From the NCBI GenBank assembly GCA_026397965.1, contig JAPLTU010000048.1, positions 47,790 to 111,789 on the forward strand: 64,000 bases of DNA, written 5' to 3'. The notes beneath the pieces were generated by a model. It searched no databases. It had not been told where the DNA came from and saw only the letters and a list, made by a program, of their open reading frames with translations. The position numbers and the translations under genes were made by a program. The stretch comes from Verrucomicrobiota bacterium (lineage in GTDB: Bacteria; Verrucomicrobiota; Verrucomicrobiia; Opitutales; UBA953). Each line of letters begins with the position of its first letter. Position 1 is the stretch's first letter. Below are positions 10,237 to 20,048 of the stretch, piece after piece.

Positions 10237-13200
10237 GTGAGATTCGACGCCATGCGCAAACCGTCGTCGATCACCTGGCTCCTGGCCGCCGCGCGTCTGA
10301 TCGGTTCCCATCCCCTGCCCCGCACCGCACTGATCGCCGGCGCAGTCCTCGCCGCAACGGTGATTCCACAAGAAGCAAAGGCGGCACTCGTGTATTGGAA
10401 TCAAGCCGGAACAGGTGGAACTTGGACGAGTTCACTTTGGGGCACGAGTGCTAGCGGACCTTTTACGGGCGCGTGGGTTGCAAGTAATGATGTCGTGTTT
10501 GGCGGGTCAACTGCTGCAACCATCACATTTGCAACGACAACGGTTGGAAACATTACGGTTGATACGGATACGACGGTTAGCCAAGCCGGCACGGCGACGT
10601 GGAAGGTAGGCGGAAGCACTGTAACTGTTGCGGCAGGAAAAACCCTTACTTGGATTACTCAAGGATGGTCGCAAGCAGCTGCTCAAATTATTACTAAAAG
10701 TGGATCGGGAACATGGAACATCGGGGCCCAAGGTAACGCCCTCATTGCTGGAAGTAGCTTTACTCTGAGTGCAGGAACGGTGATTTTAACCGGAAACAAT
10801 AGTTTGGGTGGAAGCAATTCTGCCTTAAATATTAACGGTGGGACTATTCAATCCACCGGCACAAGAGCTTTTGCAAACTCTGCAGTAACCATAGGGGCTG
10901 ATTTCACTAATCAGGGGACCGGAAATGCAACCTACTCTGGTACCGTTGCGCTCGGTGGGGCTCTTAGAACGATAACAAATGACACCGCCTCAGGCAGTCG
11001 TGTTTACTCGGGCGTTGTCTCAAACACTGGATCAAATGGTATCACGTTCACGGCAACAACACAGGGGGCGACCGGTAGTGGCAGCACGAACTTTACCAAC
11101 GCAACCAATACTTTTACAGGCCCAATAACGATATCCAACGGTGAAGTGATCTTCGCGAGCGCGAACTCGCTTGGAAACGTCAATAACGCCATCGTGATTG
11201 ATGCAGGTCGCCTGACGATGACGACGGGAGATATTGCGTCAACTCACTCCATTTCACTTGGGTCGACCCTCTCTTCTGCAACAGCCACGGGGACCTCGAT
11301 CAGCGTACAAACTGGCGGCACTACCAATTACACGGGGGTACTCACAGACCTAACTACTGGAGGGATTTTAGCCAAACAAGCCACCGGCACATTGATTCTT
11401 GGCGGTGTGAGTACTTACACTGGGCAAACTTACATCAATAATGGCACTTTGAAAATAGCTGTTGGTAGCAATCGGTTACCTACCACAACTATTCTCAACT
11501 TGGGCCAGGCCTCCAGCAATAACCTGGGGACTTTCGACCTTAATGCATTCAGCCAGACGGTGGCGGGTTTAGTTTCCACTTCCGGTACAAGCGTCTCCAC
11601 TACCCTTTTAAATACTGTCACATCCGCCTCGGCCGCTACCCTAACCATCAATACGGGAGCTTCGACTTCTTATACTTATAGCGCAGGTACCGCGGCGAAT
11701 TCCGGTATCATCACCGGTGCGGTTTCCATTATCAAAAGCGGCAGTGGAACGCAGACCTTCGGGGGCGCGAATACCTACAATGGCACGACGACGATCAACG
11801 GCGGCACCCTAAGTGTAGGCTCGATCGGGAATGGCGGCGTGACCGGCAATCTCGGCGCGGCGTCCAACGCGGCTGCCAATCTCGTGCTGAACGGGGGTAC
11901 GTTGCAATACACGGGGACGGGGACGACTTCCTCCGACCGTAACTTCACCCTCGGAACTTATGGCGGTACGTTCGATGCCGCGGGCGCTTCGGGCACCTTC
12001 ACGCTTTCAGGTAGCGCTACCCTTTCCGGCACCGATACGGCCCGCACACTGACACTGACTTCCTCTTCAGGGACGCAAGATGGCGCACTCTCGGGTACCC
12101 TCGGAAATAATGGCACCGGCGCCACGGCGTTAACAAAGACGGGGAGTAGCACCTGGACGCTGTCCGGGAACAACACCTACTCCGGCGCGACCTCGGTCTC
12201 GGCCGGTATCCTGACCGCCGGCCATGCTGCCGCTTTCGGAACGAGCACGGTTACAATCAATGGCGGCACGCTCGCCCTTGGCGCCTTCATCATCACCAAT
12301 AACGTCACGCTCACTTCCGGCACCCTCTCCTCCACCACAGGCTCGATCGCAGCCAACAAGGTCACCCCGGCAGCCGGCACCATTTCGGCCATCCTTTCCG
12401 GCAGTAGTAACTTCGCTAAGTCGGCGGCCGGCACGCTGACTCTCTCGGGCGTCAACACCTTCACGGGCACGACCACGGTCTCGAGCGGTACGCTGATTGC
12501 CAACACCGGCACCCTGGCCACCACGAGCGGCATCATCGTCAACGGCGCCACCTTCACGGCGGTCGATTATAATTCCGCCGCCACCCTTGACCTCAATGCC
12601 AGCGGTACGGCCACGATCTCAAGCATTGCCGGCCTCTCCGTCGGCGCCGTGTCCAACTTAAACACCACCGCCGACTCCTTGGATTTCAACGGGGCCTCCG
12701 GCACGATCACCCTGGCTTCACTCTCCGGAGCCGGCAAGACGCGCTTCCGCTCTGCGGCCACGATCACCTCAAACGGTATCTCCGCCGGAACCGTCGACGT
12801 CGCCGGTCTGCTCACGGGCACCCTGGGCGGCGGCACGGTCAACGCCGGCTCGCTCACCTCGACCTCCATCACCGGCGGTACAAACACCATCACGGGCGCC
12901 GCAGGTATCACCACCTTTAACTCCTCCAGCGGCTCGACGACCGTCGGCGGCGTGGCGACCATCACCACCCTGACGACCGGCACGCTCAATCTGAACGGAC
13001 TCACGTCTTCGATTGCCACGCTCAACGGCGGCGCGATTACCCTTGGCACCACCGCCCTCACCGTCTCGGCCGGCACCAGCTCGACCGGCATCTCGGGCGC
13101 AAGCGGTAGTCTCGTCAAAAACACCAGCGGCACCCTCACCCTTTCGGGTACCCACACCTACGGCGGAACCACGACCGTCAGTGCTGGCTCCCTGATCGTC

Positions 13201-16200
13201 AACGGTGCTCTCGCCAGCGGCTCAGCCGTAAGCGTCAATAACACCGGCACCTTGGGCGGCTCTGGCACGGTCGGCGCCGTGACCGTTAACTCCGGCGGTA
13301 CGATCAGCCCTGGCAATAGCCCGGGAACGCTCACCACGGGCAATATGACCTTCGCCACCGGCGGTAATTACAACTGGCAACTCCTCAATTCGGGTAGCGC
13401 CGCAGGCACGGGTTATGACTTCATCAGCAGCACGGGTAGCTTGACCATCAACGCTACCTCGGTAACGCCCTTTAAAATCAACCTTTGGTCGCTCTCGGGC
13501 AGCTCGACGAGTGGGAATGCGACCTTCAACGCGAATGCGAATCTGACTTTGACCTTGGGAACTTTCGCCACCGGCATCTCGGGTTTTGACGCGGCCAAGT
13601 TCTCCATCGTCACCATCGCTGCGAACGGGACCGATGGTTTTTCTAACACCCTGAACGGCGCCTTCACGGTCGCGCAGAGCGGCAATAACCTCAATCTCGT
13701 CTACACCACGAACTACGTCGCCTCTGCCGATTCGACCTACACCGGCGGCGCGGGCAACTGGAGCACTGTGGGTAATTGGAGTGGCGGAGCTGGAGCGACC
13801 AACGGCAACGCGCTTATCTTCTCCGGCACTGGCGGCGGCGTGACGTCCAATGACGTGACGCTTGACCCTATCCCGAGCCTCACTTTCTCCGCCGCCGCCG
13901 GAGCCTACACGCTCAACGGCAACGCCTTGACCTTCGGAACCAACGGTATTCTGAACAGCTCGGCCTCCACCCAGACCATCGGCTTAAACCTGACCCAAGG
14001 AGCTAACTCCTCGATCACCGCCACGGGCGGAGCGCTCGTTCTCAATGGTTCATTAGATAACGCGGGCTTCACCCTCAGCCTCACCGGTGCGAGCAATCTC
14101 ACCACCGGGAGTCTCCTGGGCTCGGGCGCGATTACCAAATCGGGGGACGGCACCTTGACGCTTAACGGCACCGTCGCGACCAACACTTTCAATGTCTCCC
14201 AAGGCACCTTGCTCCTGGGAGCAGCTGATCGCCTGGCTAATACGGCCACCCTGACCGGCTCGGGCTCGGCCACCATCAATCTGGGTGGCTACACCGACAC
14301 GATCGCGACCTATAATCAGTCAGGCACCGCGACGCTGACCAACGGCACGCTCACCGCCGCAAACTACAACCTCACCGGCGGTACCATAAGCGGCAACTTG
14401 GGCGACGGCACCCTGACCGCCGCGAGCGGTACCACGACGCTCTCGGGCAGCATCGGAGCCACCACCGTCAATGTTTCCGGCGGCACCCTCAGCACCTCCG
14501 CCGCCAATCGCCTCGCGGATACCGCGACCATCAATCTCTCCTCCGGCACTTTGACGCTGGGCGGCAATGACACCATCGGTGCATTGGCCCTTTCCGGCGG
14601 TACCCTCAGCGGCACCTCCTACGTGCTCACTGCCGCCACCTATGCCCTCACCGGCGGCACCGTCAACGCCCAGCTCGGCGCTGGAGCCATCACCGTCACC
14701 ACCGGCACGACCACCCTCGGTTCGGCCGGACGACTCAACTCTACCGCCACCCTCGCGATCAACAGCGGCACCCTTTCACTCGGCGGCAACGAAACCGTCA
14801 GCACGCTGACTTTGGCGGGCGGCACCCTCAGCGGCACCGGCACCCTCACCGCGACGACCTACGACCTCAATAGCGGCACCCTGAGCGCGAACACCGGAAC
14901 TGGTACACTGAACTTTAATGGCACCCTGACACTTTCAGTCACTTCCTCCGCCACCGTGGTCAACGTGACCGCCGGCACCATTACGCTTGGTTCCGCGAAC
15001 CGCTTCACCGGGACGCCGGCGGTCACGCTCTCGGCCGGTACGACCCTGAACCTCGGTGGCAACCAAACCATGGGTTCGTTGGCTGGCACGGGCTCGCTGG
15101 CCAACGCCGTCGCGAGTTCGATTCTAACCACGGGCGGAGCTAATACCTCGACCGACTTCGGCGGCACCCTCAGCGGCGTCGGCGGCCTAACCAAGACCGG
15201 CAGCGGTAATCAGACCCTTTCCCAAGCCAATACCTTTGGCGGAGCGACTCTCATCTCTGGCGGTACCCTGACGGCAAGCATCACCGGTGCCCTGGGCAGC
15301 ACGAGCGGCATCACGGTCAACGGCGCAATTCTTAGCGCGCTTGATTACAATACTTCCGCCACCCTTACGCTCGACACTACGGGAACGGCGACGATCAGCG
15401 GAACCGGTCTCACGATTGCGGGTGCGGTCACGAACGCCAATACCACCGCCAGTGCCCTTAATTTCAATAACGGCTCGGGCACGATCACCCTCGCCTCGCT
15501 CACAGGAGCTGGCTCGACCCGCTTCGGCAGTAACGCAACCATTACTGGCGGCGTCAGCGCCGGTACCGTCACCGTCGCCGGCCTCCTCACTGCGGCGGTC
15601 TCGAGTGGCACCGTCACCGCCGGCACCCTCACCGGCAACATCACCGGCGGCAACGTCACCTCCACCGGACTGCTGACGGGCACGCTGGGTGGCGGCACGG
15701 TCAACGCCGGCTCGCTCAGTTCCACCTCCGTCACCGGCGGCACGAACACCATCACCGGCGCCGCTTCGATCACCACCTTCAACTCCTCCAGCGGTTCGAC
15801 GACCGTTAACGGCGTGGCGACCATCACCACCCTGACCACCGGCACGCTCAACCTGAACGGTGCGACGTCTTCGATCGCGACGCTCAACGGCGGCACCATC
15901 ACCCTTGGAACCACCGCCCTCACCGTCTCGGCCGGCACCAGTGCGGGTAGCATCAGCGGCGCCACCGGTAGCCTGATCTTCAGCGGGAGCACCACTCTTT
16001 CCGGCACCAATACCTATGGCGGCGGCACGACGGTCAATACCGGGACCCTCACGGTCGGCGCGACCACCGCCCTGCCGACCAGCGGCGCCATCGCCATCAA
16101 CTCCGCCAGCTTACTCACCCTGAATATCGCGGGGACATTCGGCGGAGTCGGCCAGACCCTTACGCTCAATGCCAATCAGGCCAACAGCCCGATCCTCGGT

Positions 16201-19200
16201 TCGCTGAGTAACGCAGCGGTCACGCTCCTAAGCAACGTCGTGCTCGCCGACGGCACCACGAACCGCATCGAGCCGTCCGGCTCGGCCGCGGTGCTCACCC
16301 TCTCCGGTAACCTGACCGGAGCCGGCAGTCTTGTTAAAGCCGCCTCCGGTAATCTGACCCTCTCTGGCACGGCCAACACAAACACTGGTACGACCCAAAT
16401 CGGCAACGGCACGCTCACCGTCAATGCCGGCTCTGCCCTGGGCACCGGTAACCTGACCTTCGCGCAGTCCAACGCGACTAACGCGACGACGGTCATCCTG
16501 AATAACGCGAGCCAGTCCATCGGCACCCTCACCAGCACCTGGGTCGCCACCACTGGAACCATCGCCCAGACCCTCACACTCAATAGCACAGCTCTGACCA
16601 TCAACCAGAGCACCGACAGCACCTTCGGCGTCGGCGCCGTCTCGACTCTCACCAGCGTGATTACCGGTACCGGTTCGATCATCAAGGCCGGCGTGGGCAC
16701 CCTCACCCTGACCGGCGCTAATACCTACACCGGCACTACGACCGTCAACGCCGGTACGCTTGTCACCAGCGGAGCGGGCATGGTTTCGGGAGACGTCACG
16801 GTCGGTGCCTCCGGCACGCTGACCCTCGGCACCGCCCAGACCCTGAGCAATCTCGCCGGCAGCGGTGCCGTCAATGCGAACGTCCCGATCACGGTGACCA
16901 ACACCAGCCCAGCCGTCAGCAGCTTCACGGGAACATTCACCGGCAGCAGCGCCTTGAATAAGAGCGGTACGGGTACCCTTTCCTTCGGCGGAAATAACAG
17001 CGCAACCTACTCCGGTGCCGTCAACGTCTCAGCCGGCGTCGTCAAGGCCGCCGCCACCGGCGCCCTCGGCTCGGGTACCGTCACCCTCTCTGCCGGTTCA
17101 GTTCTCGGCGGTAGCGGAGCCACGACCACCAACAGCATCGTCATCGGTACGGCGGCCATCAGCGCTACGTCGAGCTACGCAGTTGAAGCCAATCTGTTGA
17201 CTTGGAATTTGGGTACAGTCACCAACCCTAACCCCACCCCACTCGCAAACACAAACGTTGCGGCTGCCAGCATTACCACCACTGGATTGACGCGCTCAGG
17301 GTTTACGGTCGGAATACAGACGGACGGCTGGGGGGGAAGCGGTTTCAACTACGCCGATGCAGCGGCCGCAATAACCGCCTCGGCTTTCGTAACGGTTAAT
17401 ATCACCACGACGTCCTTACTGAACATCAAAAGCGTTCTTGCTTCAACCTACTATCGCTCAGCCGCTGGGGCCAGGAACACCTTATGGCAGTATAAAATTG
17501 GTTCAGGAAACTATGTCGATATAACTACAGTGGCTCTTGGAACCGCCGCCTCTACTCAAACCATTAGTCAGGGTAGTATTAATCTAAGCGGGATATCGGC
17601 CCTGCAAGGCATTGCAGCCAACTCAACAGTTACTTTCCGTTTGGTGAGCTACGGCGCTACCGCCTCAGGAGGCAACTGGTATCTCAAGGACACTGCTGGA
17701 ACCACCGCAGACTTTGGCTTCTCGGGTGAAATCGGTTCAGGAACGGCCGGTGTAGCCGCCTCGGGTTCCGGCACGCTAGGCATGGCTGACGCAGGTACGA
17801 CGACCTTCAGTACCGGCACCATCACGGTGAACAACACCGCGACGCTCGATGCGACGCTGGCGGATTCGATCGCGATCTTCCAGGGCGTGATCACGGGCGC
17901 GGGCGCGATCACGAAGACGGGCGCGGGGGTTGTGAAGCTCTCGGGCGTCAATGATTTCTCGGGCGGCCTGACCATTTCCGCCGGCACCCTGCAGGTCGGC
18001 GAAGCCGGTACGACGGGGACTCTGGGTTCGGGAGTGGTGATAAATAATGCGACGCTCAAGTTCGCCCGCACCAATAGCACTACGGTTTCGAATGCCATCA
18101 GCGGCACCGGCTCGCTCGTGCAAGACGGTGTCGGCGGCACGACCATTTTGACGGGTACGAATTCATACGACACGACAACCATCACCAACGGTACGCTCCA
18201 AATCGGTAGCGGCACGACGGGGACGCTGGGTTCGGGAGCGGTGACGAATAATGCGACGCTCAAGTTCGCCCGCACCAACAGCTACACGGTCTCGAACGAT
18301 ATCAGCGGCACCGGTTCGCTCGTCCAGGACGGCGTCGGTGGCACGACCATTCTGACGGGTACGAATTCATACGACACGACGACCATCACCAACGGCACGC
18401 TCCAAGTCGGCGCGGGCGGTACGACGGGGTCTCTGGGTTCAGGTGCAGTGACTAATAATTCAACCCTGACTATCAATCGGAGTAATTCCTATACAGTAGC
18501 TAACGCCATCACCGGTACCGGTGGTCTGATTATAAATGGCAATGGCACGCTAACGCTTTCGGGAGCCAATAATTATACCGGCGCCATGACGCTCAACGGT
18601 GGCAAGATCTCGGTTAATTCTCTTGGTACCGGTGCGGCTACAAGCGCCCTGGGAGCCTCGACGCTCAGCGATGTCACAAAACTGGTCATCAACGGGGGTA
18701 CCATCGAATACACGGGAACAGGTGGCACTTATAACCGCAGCCTCACCGTCGGCGACGGCACCTTCTCGCTCATCAGCAGCGGCAGCGGGGCGTTAATCCT
18801 CAGTAGCGCGGCCAATATCGACTTCGCGGACACCGTCGGAGCTGACCGCATCCTGAACCTCAGCGGTGCCAATATAAATGACAATACCTTCGCCGCCGTT
18901 ACCTTCGATGCCAACGACGCCGGAACTTCCCGCGTGTTCAGTCAGATCGTCAAAGATGGTGTCGGTACTTGGATTCTTTCCGGTCCTAAAAACCGTTTCC
19001 GTGGCGACGTCCGCGTCGGCGCTGGCACCTTAGGCTTCACTTCCGACAGTCTGCCCAGCGGTCAGCGCATCAGTATGGCCGACGGCGCCGTCTTGCGCTG
19101 GGAAGCGGGTAATACCGATGACATCTCGGGTAAGCTCAATCCGGACGCGAACTCGAATGTCGTGCTCAAGGTCAATGGCGGGTCGGTCACGTTCGCTATG

Positions 19201-19395
19201 GATATGATCTGGGCACGGGCGCCACGGCTAGTTCTGCTACTGCCCGCGTTACCAAATCGGGCGCAAGCGACCTGTACCTCACAAGTGCCCAGAGTTTTAC
19301 GGGCGGCTTCACGGTCAGCGCCGGTAAGCTCATCGCCACCGCCAACGGTTCCCTGGGTACGGGTAAGACCATCGTCAACGGCACCGGCACCTTGA
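10237..19395 (+). CDS. Giant autotransporter-repeat surface protein, main frame (frameshifted before its PEP-CTERM tail)
   Basis: A 3052-codon frame. A signal peptide (basic start, hydrophobic TALIAGAVLAATVIP, cleavage after QEAKA) sends it across the inner membrane. The rest is low-complexity Thr/Ser/Gly beta-helix sequence with about fifteen autotransporter-associated beta-strand repeats of the form GTLTLSGxNTYTGTTTVxxGTL. The protein is probably an extracellular or surface-attached fibre or adhesin. From about 19197 the phase is wrong: the last 65 or so residues (DMIWARAPRLVLLLP onwards) are unlike the protein, while the adjacent frame continues the repeat (YGYDLGTGATASS) into the PEP-CTERM end. 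One missing base would restore a protein of about 3264 residues. I favour the GTG at 10237 because GAGG lies 5 bases before it; ATG 10252 is the alternative. Residues about 2315-2510 form a non-repeat insert. Confidence 0.88.
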   Translation: MRFDAMRKPSSITWLLAAARLIGSHPLPRTALIAGAVLAATVIPQEAKAALVYWNQAGTGGTWTSSLWGTSASGPFTGAWVASNDVVFGGSTAATITFATTTVGNITVDTDTTVSQAGTATWKVGGSTVTVAAGKTLTWITQGWSQAAAQIITKSGSGTWNIGAQGNALIAGSSFTLSAGTVILTGNNSLGGSNSALNINGGTIQSTGTRAFANSAVTIGADFTNQGTGNATYSGTVALGGALRTITNDTASGSRVYSGVVSNTGSNGITFTATTQGATGSGSTNFTNATNTFTGPITISNGEVIFASANSLGNVNNAIVIDAGRLTMTTGDIASTHSISLGSTLSSATATGTSISVQTGGTTNYTGVLTDLTTGGILAKQATGTLILGGVSTYTGQTYINNGTLKIAVGSNRLPTTTILNLGQASSNNLGTFDLNAFSQTVAGLVSTSGTSVSTTLLNTVTSASAATLTINTGASTSYTYSAGTAANSGIITGAVSIIKSGSGTQTFGGANTYNGTTTINGGTLSVGSIGNGGVTGNLGAASNAAANLVLNGGTLQYTGTGTTSSDRNFTLGTYGGTFDAAGASGTFTLSGSATLSGTDTARTLTLTSSSGTQDGALSGTLGNNGTGATALTKTGSSTWTLSGNNTYSGATSVSAGILTAGHAAAFGTSTVTINGGTLALGAFIITNNVTLTSGTLSSTTGSIAANKVTPAAGTISAILSGSSNFAKSAAGTLTLSGVNTFTGTTTVSSGTLIANTGTLATTSGIIVNGATFTAVDYNSAATLDLNASGTATISSIAGLSVGAVSNLNTTADSLDFNGASGTITLASLSGAGKTRFRSAATITSNGISAGTVDVAGLLTGTLGGGTVNAGSLTSTSITGGTNTITGAAGITTFNSSSGSTTVGGVATITTLTTGTLNLNGLTSSIATLNGGAITLGTTALTVSAGTSSTGISGASGSLVKNTSGTLTLSGTHTYGGTTTVSAGSLIVNGALASGSAVSVNNTGTLGGSGTVGAVTVNSGGTISPGNSPGTLTTGNMTFATGGNYNWQLLNSGSAAGTGYDFISSTGSLTINATSVTPFKINLWSLSGSSTSGNATFNANANLTLTLGTFATGISGFDAAKFSIVTIAANGTDGFSNTLNGAFTVAQSGNNLNLVYTTNYVASADSTYTGGAGNWSTVGNWSGGAGATNGNALIFSGTGGGVTSNDVTLDPIPSLTFSAAAGAYTLNGNALTFGTNGILNSSASTQTIGLNLTQGANSSITATGGALVLNGSLDNAGFTLSLTGASNLTTGSLLGSGAITKSGDGTLTLNGTVATNTFNVSQGTLLLGAADRLANTATLTGSGSATINLGGYTDTIATYNQSGTATLTNGTLTAANYNLTGGTISGNLGDGTLTAASGTTTLSGSIGATTVNVSGGTLSTSAANRLADTATINLSSGTLTLGGNDTIGALALSGGTLSGTSYVLTAATYALTGGTVNAQLGAGAITVTTGTTTLGSAGRLNSTATLAINSGTLSLGGNETVSTLTLAGGTLSGTGTLTATTYDLNSGTLSANTGTGTLNFNGTLTLSVTSSATVVNVTAGTITLGSANRFTGTPAVTLSAGTTLNLGGNQTMGSLAGTGSLANAVASSILTTGGANTSTDFGGTLSGVGGLTKTGSGNQTLSQANTFGGATLISGGTLTASITGALGSTSGITVNGAILSALDYNTSATLTLDTTGTATISGTGLTIAGAVTNANTTASALNFNNGSGTITLASLTGAGSTRFGSNATITGGVSAGTVTVAGLLTAAVSSGTVTAGTLTGNITGGNVTSTGLLTGTLGGGTVNAGSLSSTSVTGGTNTITGAASITTFNSSSGSTTVNGVATITTLTTGTLNLNGATSSIATLNGGTITLGTTALTVSAGTSAGSISGATGSLIFSGSTTLSGTNTYGGGTTVNTGTLTVGATTALPTSGAIAINSASLLTLNIAGTFGGVGQTLTLNANQANSPILGSLSNAAVTLLSNVVLADGTTNRIEPSGSAAVLTLSGNLTGAGSLVKAASGNLTLSGTANTNTGTTQIGNGTLTVNAGSALGTGNLTFAQSNATNATTVILNNASQSIGTLTSTWVATTGTIAQTLTLNSTALTINQSTDSTFGVGAVSTLTSVITGTGSIIKAGVGTLTLTGANTYTGTTTVNAGTLVTSGAGMVSGDVTVGASGTLTLGTAQTLSNLAGSGAVNANVPITVTNTSPAVSSFTGTFTGSSALNKSGTGTLSFGGNNSATYSGAVNVSAGVVKAAATGALGSGTVTLSAGSVLGGSGATTTNSIVIGTAAISATSSYAVEANLLTWNLGTVTNPNPTPLANTNVAAASITTTGLTRSGFTVGIQTDGWGGSGFNYADAAAAITASAFVTVNITTTSLLNIKSVLASTYYRSAAGARNTLWQYKIGSGNYVDITTVALGTAASTQTISQGSINLSGISALQGIAANSTVTFRLVSYGATASGGNWYLKDTAGTTADFGFSGEIGSGTAGVAASGSGTLGMADAGTTTFSTGTITVNNTATLDATLADSIAIFQGVITGAGAITKTGAGVVKLSGVNDFSGGLTISAGTLQVGEAGTTGTLGSGVVINNATLKFARTNSTTVSNAISGTGSLVQDGVGGTTILTGTNSYDTTTITNGTLQIGSGTTGTLGSGAVTNNATLKFARTNSYTVSNDISGTGSLVQDGVGGTTILTGTNSYDTTTITNGTLQVGAGGTTGSLGSGAVTNNSTLTINRSNSYTVANAITGTGGLIINGNGTLTLSGANNYTGAMTLNGGKISVNSLGTGAATSALGASTLSDVTKLVINGGTIEYTGTGGTYNRSLTVGDGTFSLISSGSGALILSSAANIDFADTVGADRILNLSGANINDNTFAAVTFDANDAGTSRVFSQIVKDGVGTWILSGPKNRFRGDVRVGAGTLGFTSDSLPSGQRISMADGAVLRWEAGNTDDISGKLNPDANSNVVLKVNGGSVTFAMDMIWARAPRLVLLLPALPNRAQATCTSQVPRVLRAASRSAPVSSSPPPTVPWVRVRPSSTAPAP
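12801..13110 (+). repeat. Dispersed repeat, copy 1, inside the giant gene
   Basis: This stretch encodes GLLTGTLGGGTVNAGSLTS through TTALTVSAGTSSTG and recurs with few changes at 15665-15975. Both DNA and protein are nearly the same, so the copies are recent duplications or are homogenised by gene conversion. Confidence 0.75.
15665..15975 (+). repeat. Dispersed repeat, copy 2, inside the giant gene
   Basis: Second copy of the segment at 12801-13110, about 2.86 kb downstream in the same frame (GLLTGTLGGGTVNAGSLSS through TTALTVSAGTSAGS). Recombination between the copies would delete or duplicate an in-frame block of the protein. Confidence 0.75.
18013..18432 (+). repeat. Tandem 204-bp coding repeats
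   Basis: Two almost identical units of 204 bases (68 residues; TLGSGxVxNNATLKFARTNS to DTTTITNGTLQ) lie head to tail, with a third, diverged unit beginning about 207 bases after the second near 18425. The motif CTGGGTTC recurs at 18022, 18226 and 18433. The period is a whole number of codons, so copy-number change keeps the frame. Confidence 0.85.
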
Positions 19396-20030
19396 CCGCC
19401 AACGGCAATAATTCGAATACTGATGTCGATGTAGACACCGGCGGTAGCCTCACGGGCACTGGCACGCTAAAGGCCGTCAATATCTTCACGGGTGGGACGC
19501 TCGCCCCGGGCGCTTCACCAGGTACCTTGATCACCGACAGCTTGGTCCTCGGCGCCAATTCAAACTTCCAATGGCAAGTCTATAACGCTGCGGGTGTCGC
19601 CGGTACCGGTTGGGATAAAATCATGGTCACCAACAATCTCAACCTCAGCGCAGTCAGTTCGGCCGCAACGCGGATTTCAATCAACGTGATGTCCTTGCAT
19701 GCCTTCTCCGATACGGTCACCGGCAACGCCATCAACTGGAGTAAGGATGATATCAAAACCTTCCTCTTCGGAAATGTCGGTAGCATTACTTATAATTCCG
19801 GCTACAGTAGCCAGATCGCTGATTATTTCAGCTTCGACACTTCGGCCTTCACGACCTCGGATAGCACCGGGATCGGTAGCAGCCTCTGGTCGATGTCTTA
19901 TGATTCTGGCACCGGCAATATGACGCTCACCGCGGTACCTGAGCCTTCGACCTATGGTTTCGCGATCGGGGCGCTGGCCTTGGCCATCGCTGCCATCCGC
20001 CGCCGCAGGCAGAAGGAAAAGAAAGTCTGA
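19197..20030 (+). CDS. C-terminal part of the giant surface protein with PEP-CTERM sorting signal
   Basis: In the frame from about 19197 to the TGA at 20028-20030 the beta-helix repeats continue (VTKSGASDLYLTSAQSF, GGSLTGTGTLKAVNIFTGG) into a cell-surface-type globular domain and a classic PEP-CTERM tail: VPEPSTYGFAIGALALAIA followed by AIRRRRQ. This tripartite motif, helix and basic cluster is the signal cut by exosortase, which anchors or releases proteins at the outer surface. No exosortase gene lies in the window. There is no strong start codon of its own, so it is not an independent gene. It belongs to the 10237 frame and is separated from it by a 1-base phase change near 19197. The first good start (TTG at 19392) is unlikely to be used. 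Confidence 0.85.
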   Translation, partial: YGYDLGTGATASSATARVTKSGASDLYLTSAQSFTGGFTVSAGKLIATANGSLGTGKTIVNGTGTLTANGNNSNTDVDVDTGGSLTGTGTLKAVNIFTGGTLAPGASPGTLITDSLVLGANSNFQWQVYNAAGVAGTGWDKIMVTNNLNLSAVSSAATRISINVMSLHAFSDTVTGNAINWSKDDIKTFLFGNVGSITYNSGYSSQIADYFSFDTSAFTTSDSTGIGSSLWSMSYDSGTGNMTLTAVPEPSTYGFAIGALALAIAAIRRRRQKEKKV

Positions 20031-20048
20031 GCTAAAGATTGTTGAACC

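Noticed and set aside
12177..16940. Several long minus-strand frames opposite the giant gene
   Set aside because: Thr/Ser/Gly-rich coding DNA has few antisense stops. Their Val/Pro-rich products are simple mirror images and have no start sites or domain signs.
18013..18432. CRISPR-like array
   Set aside because: Units are 204 bases, coding and in frame, without short repeats and unique spacers; no cas genes are near.
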